Shown here: piece after piece, positions 58,026 through 64,000 of the stretch
How the letters are laid out: the number at the start of each line of letters is the position of its first letter
Numbering within the stretch: the stretch's first letter is position 1
NCBI RefSeq assembly: GCF_000377765.1
Contig: NZ_KB898665.1
Span: 296,563-360,562, forward strand
Length of the DNA stretch: 64,000 bases
DNA from: Gracilibacillus lacisalsi DSM 19029
Lineage (GTDB): Bacteria; Bacillota; Bacilli; Bacillales; Amphibacillaceae
Reading direction: 5' to 3'
Notes under the pieces: model-generated
Databases searched by the model: none
Told to the model about the DNA's origin: nothing
What the model saw: only the letters and a program-made list of their open reading frames with translations
Program-made: the position numbers and the translations under genes

Positions 58026-59255
58026 CACTACCAACTGCATAGTTCCTTCACTCTTATCTAATGTAAAGCTTACCTTTTTACCATCACATAAAAGGTCATA
58101 ATCTCCAAGGAATCCTTCCAATGATACCATACCGTTGTCATCTGTTTTAGATTGTTTATTCGTATACCAATCACCTTTAATTAATTTCTTTAATACCTCA
58201 TAAGATGGCTTCAAACTGTTATCCTTCCGAACAAATCCCGCTGGAGCCCCAAGCCATGCACCATCATCACTGAAGGACCATGTCGTAATCGCCTCTACAA
58301 GAGGATGTTCAAACAAAATAGAATACATTTCTTCCACTTCTTGCGCCTGACGTTCCTCGAATTCTGGTGTAGATGGCCATTCTGGAATCTGATAATCATT
58401 CAAATCCTCTATTTCAGGTGGCATCAGGTGTCCAGATGTTAATGTATTTTCTGTAAAGTGAATTGGAAGACCGAAATGTGAAAAGCGATCTAATACTTCT
58501 TCTAATTTCTCACGTCCCCAATATCCTTGATGTTGATGGGACTGAATACCGATCGCATCAATTTGGATACCTGCATTTAAGCAGCCATCAATTAATATTT
58601 CATAATTTATTGATGTATTGAAGTCATTTAATAACAAGGTCGCATCTGGGTTATATTCACGTGTCTTCGCAAACATTTCTTTTATAATACCAACACGCCC
58701 TAAATCTTTACTTATTCTGGTGATACCATTATCATATTTGTCAAAAATCGGCATAATGACTACTTCATTAATGACATCCCACATATCGATAAGGCCTTTG
58801 AAATCTGTAACGTCCCGTTCAATTCTAGCAAACTGTGCTTGCAAAATTTCTTCATTGCTCATATCGAGAAGCCAAGGAGCTGTTACGGTGTGCCAACAAA
58901 GTGGATGTCCTTTCACCGTTACATTTCTCTCTTTTAACCACTGAGCAGCTGCCTGTAATTCTTTTGTTTGGGGTTTACCTTTTTCGGGTTCGAACCTTCC
59001 CCAATAGAAAGGTAATGTACCAGCGTTAAATATATCTAAAAATTTATCTAGTTTTTCTTCTTGAAATGCAAGTCTGTCTGCTGGTACATTCTTATTTGCT
59101 ACATCGATGACATCAAAAATCCCAGAACCAAATAAAAATTGATGATTGGTCTGTTTCAGTTCCACTTCCTTCCCTGCTACAGGATTCCCTTGTGCATCAA
59201 CGAGTTTAATCGTTTTATTCGCCATTCGATGTGCTAATTTATTTGTTTGTCCCAT
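58023..59255 (-). CDS. intracellular GH10 endo-1,4-beta-xylanase
   Basis: About 410 residues from ATG 59255 (GGAGG seven bases upstream; the frame to 59273 covers that site). No signal peptide, so it acts in the cytoplasm on imported xylo-oligosaccharides. A small beta-rich N-terminal domain (IKLVDAQGNPVAGKEVELKQ) precedes the TIM barrel with acid/base Glu164 (WDVINEVV) and nucleophile Glu269 (IHFTENTL). GHPLCWH and TTWSFSDDGAW line the -1 subsite. A C-terminal beta tail ends the protein. A cre-like site lies upstream. Confidence 0.92.
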   Translation of the reverse strand: MGQTNKLAHRMANKTIKLVDAQGNPVAGKEVELKQTNHQFLFGSGIFDVIDVANKNVPADRLAFQEEKLDKFLDIFNAGTLPFYWGRFEPEKGKPQTKELQAAAQWLKERNVTVKGHPLCWHTVTAPWLLDMSNEEILQAQFARIERDVTDFKGLIDMWDVINEVVIMPIFDKYDNGITRISKDLGRVGIIKEMFAKTREYNPDATLLLNDFNTSINYEILIDGCLNAGIQIDAIGIQSHQHQGYWGREKLEEVLDRFSHFGLPIHFTENTLTSGHLMPPEIEDLNDYQIPEWPSTPEFEERQAQEVEEMYSILFEHPLVEAITTWSFSDDGAWLGAPAGFVRKDNSLKPSYEVLKKLIKGDWYTNKQSKTDDNGMVSLEGFLGDYDLLCDGKKVSFTLDKSEGTMQLVV

Positions 59256-59289
59256 TCTAATACCTCCACTCATAACATGTTGATTAATA

Positions 59290-59304
59290 GATAGCGCTTT
59301 CTTT
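59290..59304 (-). promoter_or_regulatory. cre-like site upstream of the GH10 gene
   Basis: AAGAAAGCGCTATCT matches the CcpA consensus at all but one position and lies 35 bp upstream of the start. Confidence 0.5.
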
Positions 59305-59528
59305 TCTATTCATTAAATGTTAGCAGAATACAGTTGATATAAAAACTAAGTAAATTAAAGATTTTATTGTAAAAATTAAAGGTAGTGTTGCATGACTCCG
59401 AAACCTGATTTCTTTTTTCATTATTGAAGGAAAATTTATGCGGCAGCTCAATTAGATAAGTGGGAATCCTATAAGGATTTTCATCTTTATAATCACTACA
59501 TTTAGGCTTCATATTCTCATTGCTTCTA

Positions 59529-59697
59529 TTCACATATTGTTTTAGGTTATGTTATACTTATATTGAGCAATGCATATACTAAATAACCCGTAGCTGTCAC
59601 TACGGGTTATGGATAAGCGGTTCCCCTAGAGGGATCGGCTATCGATTGTGATAGACCTCTCCTACTCACTTGGTTGGTTAATAGGGAGGTCTATTTT
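59529..59697 (+). ncRNA. candidate antisense RNA of type I toxin-antitoxin locus 2
   Basis: A promoter-like pair, TTCACA (59529-59534) and TTATAC (59552-59557), is separated by 17 bp. Downstream are a hairpin (AACCCGTAG with CTACGGGTT, 59585-59608) and a terminator (AGACCTCTCCTA with TAGGGAGGTCT then TTTT, 59651-59697) that overlaps the opposing toxin ORF. This gives a transcript of about 130 nt. Its 3' part matches locus 1. Confidence 0.6.
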
Positions 59698-59753
59698 CTG
59701 TTGATCAGTGACTCGATCAAAGCGAGCAATGCAACACCAAGGTGGTGAGTCAC
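59691..59753 (-). pseudogene. decayed holin-like toxin copy (locus 2)
   Basis: Aligns with the locus 1 toxin (ALLALIESLINRK against SLLALIVSLIKRK) but a Glu interrupts the helix, the N-terminus is altered (VTHHLGV) and no ATG or ribosome site is apparent. Probably non-functional. Confidence 0.45.
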
Positions 59754-59854
59754 TTCTTTCACGAATCAACCTGAAAACGTAATGGAAATGATGCAACCTT
59801 GATCATAGGGGCTAATATGGCGCTATTTATGTCAGTTATAATTTTTTTAATAAA

Positions 59855-59894
59855 AAAGCATGTACTTACCCTTGCACATGTAATTACATGCTTT
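59855..59894 (-). terminator. terminator of the 59957 gene
   Basis: AAAGCATGTA pairs with TACATGCTTT, flanked by TTTTTTATT on the minus strand. Confidence 0.78.
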
Positions 59895-59956
59895 CATTAA
59901 ACAAACTGCTATTTTTATTCTTGTAACACCTCTTCCACTAATCCAACAAACTAAAA

Positions 59957-60616
59957 TTAATCCGTCTTCCAATCATTGAACATAGAATTCAACTGCATAC
60001 TCCGCAAAAACAGTTCTGAAGTATCAGCTATTGTTGACGATAATCCCATTACTGGTTGTAAAACCTGTTTATTAAAATCATCATTTGTAATTAGTTCAAA
60101 ATTATATTGAAAGCTCAATTGTTCCATCAAATCTTTTAGGTCTTCTAAACTTTCTTTTAATGGTTCTAATGTACTTTTATGTATTTTGGGGGAAGTAAAA
60201 ATAATTGTGCCTTTTTTCATATTAAAGAATCCATATAAGATCATTGATGTTCGTACTAATTTTTTCAAGACACTTTCTACTGTTTGTACTTTATTTCCAT
60301 AGCGCAGTCCAGATTCATGGAATGCAACATCAATCGCAAATATTTCTTCCACATAGGAATCATGAATGCGTAATCCCAACACATCTATTTCCCCTTGTAG
60401 CATTATTTGTCTATGCGAACTACTTTTTTTAAAGATTTGATAATTATAATTTTCCCGAAAGAAATCACCTACTTTATTAATAATAGATTTAATTTCTTCC
60501 TCGTTTTCTAAGGACCATTGATTCATGGATGGTTTCCAGTTCAATTGTACAGATTGGCATTTCTCCACATGTCTAAGCCACGACAACATCAATGATTCCC
60601 CCACCTCGATTTTCAT
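59957..60616 (-). CDS. uncharacterised protein with possible PD-(D/E)XK-like core
   Basis: A 219-residue protein, no membrane segment. Residues about 70-135 contain GEIDVLGL, EIFAIDVAFHESGLRYG, VLKKLVRTSMILYGFF and GTIIFTSPK: alternating strands and helices with acidic residues in the order expected of a restriction-like fold. The usual Lys after the second acid is Ala. The rest is helical. An AAGGGGAA site precedes the ATG, and a long hairpin lies 22 bp upstream. It is monocistronic. Nuclease activity is inference. Confidence 0.7.
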   Translation of the reverse strand: MKIEVGESLMLSWLRHVEKCQSVQLNWKPSMNQWSLENEEEIKSIINKVGDFFRENYNYQIFKKSSSHRQIMLQGEIDVLGLRIHDSYVEEIFAIDVAFHESGLRYGNKVQTVESVLKKLVRTSMILYGFFNMKKGTIIFTSPKIHKSTLEPLKESLEDLKDLMEQLSFQYNFELITNDDFNKQVLQPVMGLSSTIADTSELFLRSMQLNSMFNDWKTD

Positions 60617-60637
60617 TTCGATTCCCCTTTTCTTCAG

Positions 60638-60683
60638 GCATTGAACCTATATGTACGAACTTTTTCGTCATAAGGTTCAATGC
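60638..60683 (-). promoter_or_regulatory. long 5' leader hairpin of the 59957 gene
   Basis: GCATTGAACCT (60638-60648) and AGGTTCAATGC (60673-60683) form the outer stem; inner ACGAA/TTCGT and TATG/CATA pairs extend it to about 20 bp with an AAAG-type loop. No T-run follows. It ends 22 bp before the start codon, beside the ribosome site. Confidence 0.75.
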
Positions 60684-60859
60684 TTGAAATCAATTTGTAG
60701 TACGATTTCCAATAATAATTCTAGTAATCCAGTAGGCATGATGAAGCCAGCATATATTGCCATTACTTTTTCGTTTCCTCGATACCCGTAATTGGCAATT
60801 ACAGATAATTGGGAAGTAAAGACTTCCAGAAATTTAACTTATGCAAGCTTCCTTTTCAT

Positions 60860-62521
60860 CTACTCAAACCCCTTTAGTCTATTTACCGCAACCACCAAAG
60901 CCTGCACCGATGCCTTCATAATATCCTCATCAATTCCAGCTCCCCAATACATTTGCCCGTTATGTGAAATTCCGATCTGTGCACAGGATTCTGCCAGAGA
61001 ATCTTTTCCTAAGGAATGCTGCTCATACACTTCCAATTCATAATCAAGCTGAAAGGACGTTTTTAATGCATTACTGACTGCATCTAAGCTTCCAGTACCT
61101 TCTCCTTGTAACTCGATGTACTGATCGGCTTGTTTTAATGTCAAGGTAACTTCCTGCTGTTCTCCTTTCTCAAAGCGGTAATCAACTAGCTGGAAATGCG
61201 GGCAATAATCAAGATACTGCTCTTTAAAAACATGGTAGATTTCCTCGGAAGACAGCTCTCGATTTGTTTGATCCGATACTCTTTTCGTAGCATATCCCAT
61301 TTCTTCATTCATTTTATACGGGAGTTTAATGCCATAATTTGTTTCGAGGATATAACCGATCCCGCCTTTGCCAGACTGACTGTTTATACGGATTACATCT
61401 GTTTGATAATTTCGTCCCAAATCCATTGGGTCCACTGGAATATATGGTACATCCCATTTTTCCACCTGGTTTTCCTTCCGGTATTTCATGCCTTTGGAGA
61501 TAGCATCTTGATGTGACCCAGAAAATGCTGTGAAAACAAGATCACCGGAATAAGGCTGGCGTTCATACACTGCCGTTCTTGTCAGTCCTTCATACTGTTT
61601 TCGAATCGCTCCTAAGTTATTAAAATTCAATTTAGGATCATATCCATGAGAATACATATTCATTGCCAACGTAATCAGATCGACATTTCCCGTACGTTCC
61701 CCTATGCCAAACAAGGTTCCTTCTACTCTCTCTGCACCCGCCAAAACACCAAATTCGGCATCACTTACTCCGCAACCACGGTCATTATGTGGATGAATCG
61801 ACAACCTGACACCATCGCGATATGATAAGTTTTTGTGGATATATTCAATTTGACTTGCAAAAATATGAGGCATTGCATTCTCGACTGTTGTCGGTATATT
61901 GATGATTGCTTGATGTTCGGGTGTTGGCTTCCAAATATCTAACACACTATTACAAATATCTAATGCATAATCCACTTCTGTTCCTGGAAAACTTTCTGGA
62001 CTGTATTGGAAATAAAAATTGCCTTCTGTTTTCTCTGCAAGCTCTTTTACTAAAACGGCTCCATCTACAGCAATTTGTTTGATCTCATCCTTGGTTTTCT
62101 TGAATACCTGTCTGCGTTGGGCTTCTGAAGTCGAATTATATAGGTGAATAATGGCATTGGGTGCACCTTGAACCGCTTCAAACGTTTTACGGATAATGTG
62201 CTCTCTCGCCTGCGTGATCACCATAATCGTCACGTCGTCAGGGATCATATTGTTGTCAATCAGTGTCCGCACTAGATTAAATTCTGTATCAGAGGCAGCT
62301 GGAAAGGCAACTTCTATTTCTTTAAAGCCGATATCTACCAACAGTTGAAACATCTCTAGCTTTTCTTCCAAATTCATCGGGATCGGTAATGCCTGGTTTC
62401 CATCCCGCAAATCCACACTGCACCATGTTGGTGCTTTCTCTATCGTTTCTTTCTTCACCCAGTCATAAGAAAGAGTCGGCGGCAAAAAGTATTGCTTTTC
62501 GTATTTTTGATGATTAAACAT
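60860..62521 (-). CDS. leuA: 2-isopropylmalate synthase
   Basis: About 553 residues from ATG 62521 (GGGAGG upstream); the longer frame to 62644 runs through the T-box terminator. The HMGL-like TIM barrel holds [11 protein letters not shown] and [15 protein letters not shown], and the C-terminal LeuA regulatory domain carries [15 protein letters not shown]. It is of the LeuA2 type. It condenses acetyl-CoA and 2-oxoisovalerate in the first leucine step. No other leu gene is adjacent. Expression is controlled by the T-box upstream. Confidence 0.95.
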   Translation of the reverse strand: MFNHQKYEKQYFLPPTLSYDWVKKETIEKAPTWCSVDLRDGNQALPIPMNLEEKLEMFQLLVDIGFKEIEVAFPAASDTEFNLVRTLIDNNMIPDDVTIMVITQAREHIIRKTFEAVQGAPNAIIHLYNSTSEAQRRQVFKKTKDEIKQIAVDGAVLVKELAEKTEGNFYFQYSPESFPGTEVDYALDICNSVLDIWKPTPEHQAIINIPTTVENAMPHIFASQIEYIHKNLSYRDGVRLSIHPHNDRGCGVSDAEFGVLAGAERVEGTLFGIGERTGNVDLITLAMNMYSHGYDPKLNFNNLGAIRKQYEGLTRTAVYERQPYSGDLVFTAFSGSHQDAISKGMKYRKENQVEKWDVPYIPVDPMDLGRNYQTDVIRINSQSGKGGIGYILETNYGIKLPYKMNEEMGYATKRVSDQTNRELSSEEIYHVFKEQYLDYCPHFQLVDYRFEKGEQQEVTLTLKQADQYIELQGEGTGSLDAVSNALKTSFQLDYELEVYEQHSLGKDSLAESCAQIGISHNGQMYWGAGIDEDIMKASVQALVVAVNRLKGFE

Positions 62522-62548
62522 TGTACATTCCTCCCTTAAATTTGAATA

Positions 62549-62830
62549 TAAAAAAAGCCCTTCATCTCCAGCAATTGCTATGGAGACGAAAGACTTATGC
62601 TTACGCGGTACCACCCCGATTTCATGATAATCAACTATTATCATGCACTTATCCAGATACAGACAGGTACGCCTTATATCCTTCCCTTTTAACGGCGGGG
62701 TTCCGTCCTTAGCTAATCTCTACATCGTTTAGGTTTCACTAAGTCTGCTCTAAGACGAGTTCCCTGCTTCCCTGTTATTGCTTCCCATCAACCAGCAACT
62801 TTCTAAAAACAAGTTAGCAAGTACTATTTC
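62549..62830 (-). promoter_or_regulatory. T-box riboswitch leader of leuA, probable Leu specificity
   Basis: On the minus strand the T-box core GGGGTGGTACCGCG (62604-62617) is followed by a terminator (CTTTCGTCTCC with GGAGATGAAGG then T7, 62549-62593). The conserved GGAACTC-type bulge in stem I presents CTC (62757-62759), a leucine codon. Uncharged tRNA-Leu would stabilise the antiterminator and turn on leuA. Confidence 0.95.
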
Positions 62831-62966
62831 TTATCAACACATTTCCAATTTTTATTATGCTCATTATAGCAGACTAATTAGAAACGGGCTAGTGGTGGAG
62901 GTAATTTATTGAATTGTTCTTATGCACTTTATTAGATAATATGATTAGTTTTTCTCTTGTGCATTT

Positions 62967-63362
62967 TTAATTATTATCAACGGGTATCTTTAAAAATTCT
63001 ATACTGATTCTATCAACTCTCATTTCTACATTTTTTCCTATCAATTCAGGATAATCAAAAAAATATTGGTCTTCATCATTAAACACTATCCCCGCATCAA
63101 GGGTATCCTCATATAACAAACCTCTAATATAATATTCATATCCAGAACCAATACCCTCGATTTCCTTAGTCTCTTCCTGTATTTCAAGAATTATTAAATC
63201 ATCTAAGATCGTAAAGCCTATTGATACTGGATAACTTTTTCCTAATTCAATTTTATAAGAACAGATAAATGCAAACCCTGTAAATTCAATTCCCTCAATT
63301 TCAACGGTCACTTCTTCTTCAATATGTGGATTCAGGTTTTTAACAAAATCTGTATAAATCAT
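62967..63362 (-). CDS. putative immunity-like protein next to an LXG-toxin relic
   Basis: A 131-residue acidic, beta-rich protein without signal or membrane segments (VTVEIEGIEFTGFAFICSYK, IISI-type ends). A GAGAGGA site precedes the ATG. It lies 34 bp downstream of a toxin-linker relic in the same direction, the usual position of an immunity gene, which is the only clue to function. Confidence 0.55.
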   Translation of the reverse strand: MIYTDFVKNLNPHIEEEVTVEIEGIEFTGFAFICSYKIELGKSYPVSIGFTILDDLIILEIQEETKEIEGIGSGYEYYIRGLLYEDTLDAGIVFNDEDQYFFDYPELIGKNVEMRVDRISIEFLKIPVDNN

Positions 63363-63396
63363 ATTTAGATCCTCTCTTTCTAATCTGCGGGACTAA

Positions 63397-63720
63397 TTAT
63401 AAGCATATTTTATCGCATCTGTAACTTTTGTTTATTTCTCGATGAAACACATGATACAACGAATCATTAAGAAATTTACTATCTTTATCCCTATCCTTAC
63501 CATCTTTCTTAAACTTCTTCAACCCCGGCCTAGCCACATCACCAATTGTATCCAAGAACTTAGCTGGTTTTACAAAGGTGAATAGGGAGGCCATTGCCTT
63601 ATCTTCCATTCGAGCATTCGGATCAACAATCGTTTACAATGTCTTCTGTAAAGAATTTGAATGTTGCAGTCGATGGTCCTGCTAAACCACTAAAGAAAAA
63701 CCTTGAAAGGCATATTAGAG
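63397..63720 (-). pseudogene. LXG/polymorphic-toxin linker relic
   Basis: The frame from 63720 reads FFFSGLAGPSTATFKFF and, after a one-base shift near 63630, VDPNARMEDKAMASLFTFVK and PAKFLDTIGDVARPGLKKF, a linker found between LXG secretion domains and toxin tips. The C-terminal domain is truncated and the upstream LXG domain is cut off by the IS element at 63721. Confidence 0.6.
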
Positions 63721-64000
63721 TGACCCAATAATATGAGACAGGAAAAAACACCCCCAGAGTCGTATTAATTATTTATCGACATTTGGAGGTGTTTTTTGTT
63801 ATGGGGAAGAAGATGGTTTATCCTGAAGAAATTAAAAGAGAAGTGATACGCTTAAAACTTTCTGGGGAACTAACGAACAAAGAGATTATGGAGAAGTTTG
63901 GTATTAAAAATAAGACACAAATCAAAACTTGGATGAGATGGTATAGGAATGGTGAGGAGCACAGGTTAGCTCAACCAATTGGAAAACAATATGCTTTCGG
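63721..64000 (+). mobile_element. left end of an IS3-family (IS150-like) insertion sequence
   Basis: The element begins near TGACCCAATAATATGAGACA (63721), followed by a hairpin (AAAAAACACC with GGTGTTTTTT, 63743-63797) that can block read-through transcription, then orfA. The right end lies outside the window. It abuts the LXG relic and probably disrupted it. Confidence 0.85.
63801..64000 (+). CDS. IS3-family transposase OrfA, 5' part
   Basis: The first 66 codons of an IS150-type OrfA (MGKKMVYPEEIKREVIRLKL; then the HTH ELTNKEIMEKFGIKNKTQIK, TWMRWYRNGEEHRLAQP). The frame is open at the window edge. OrfB, reached by programmed frameshifting in this family, is expected beyond it. Confidence 0.9.
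   Translation, partial: MGKKMVYPEEIKREVIRLKLSGELTNKEIMEKFGIKNKTQIKTWMRWYRNGEEHRLAQPIGKQYAF

Noticed and set aside
59306..59533. 75-codon minus-strand frame upstream of the xylanase
   Set aside because: No ribosome site, and it overlaps the promoter of the candidate antisense RNA; Asn/Lys-rich chance frame.
62521..62712. Coding extension of leuA or a plus-strand ORF within the leader
   Set aside because: The region is a T-box riboswitch and terminator, and the start at 62521 has the ribosome site.

Overview
The window is AT-rich DNA from a spore-forming Firmicute of the family Bacillaceae. Supporting evidence: AGGAGG-type ribosome sites before nearly every gene, a CotX/CotW-like spore coat pair, LicT/RAT antitermination, a leucine T-box, cre-like sites, BlaR1/BlaI signalling and an LPxTA cell-wall anchor. 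Acidic secreted proteins and many plant-polysaccharide genes suggest a halotolerant soil or plant-litter genus near Gracilibacillus or Amphibacillus. That genus-level guess is inference only. No rRNA, tRNA or CRISPR array was seen.

Layout. 0-3.5 kb: 3' end of an SDR oxidoreductase, a soluble chemoreceptor and a CstA-family transporter. 3.5-9.4 kb: an alpha-glucoside system (LacI regulator, binding protein, two permeases, oligo-1,6-glucosidase) with three near-identical GTAAACGTTTAC operators and no ATPase gene. 9.6-12.1 kb: a polar amino-acid ABC importer whose spacer carries a small repeat element. 12.5-23.9 kb: oligopeptidase F, YeiL-type regulator plus MFS transporter, secreted M6-like protease, a degenerate 5'-nucleotidase-like protein, a MerR regulator, a secreted protein with an apparent ATC start, and an MtnE-like aminotransferase. 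24.0-27.5 kb: bla-blaR1-blaI. 28.4-39.2 kb: a wall-anchored GH43 arabinanase and a licT-bglP-bgl-bgl operon with two RAT/terminator switches. 39.5-45.3 kb: NhaP antiporter, an rpiA relic, alcohol and aldehyde dehydrogenases with a DUF779 partner. 45.6-48.2 kb: coat genes and a DUF2089/SHOCT-like operon. 48.4-56.6 kb: LprI-like lipoprotein, MerR-MFS efflux pair, TraX-like protein, an Rpn relic, a pectate lyase and an XRE/membrane protein pair. 55.7-59.8 kb: two related candidate type I toxin-antitoxin loci flank a flavin reductase and an intracellular GH10 xylanase. 60-64 kb: an unknown, possibly nuclease-like protein behind a long 5' hairpin, T-box-controlled leuA, an LXG-toxin relic with a putative immunity gene, and the left end of an IS3-family element.

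Together the genes describe a saprophyte that cuts pectin, arabinan and xylan outside the cell, takes up oligosaccharides by ABC and PTS systems and finishes hydrolysis in the cytoplasm. Control is by LacI repression, LicT antitermination and probably CcpA. The spacers hold many decayed genes (GH1, rpiA, Rpn nuclease, LXG toxin and several unknown).
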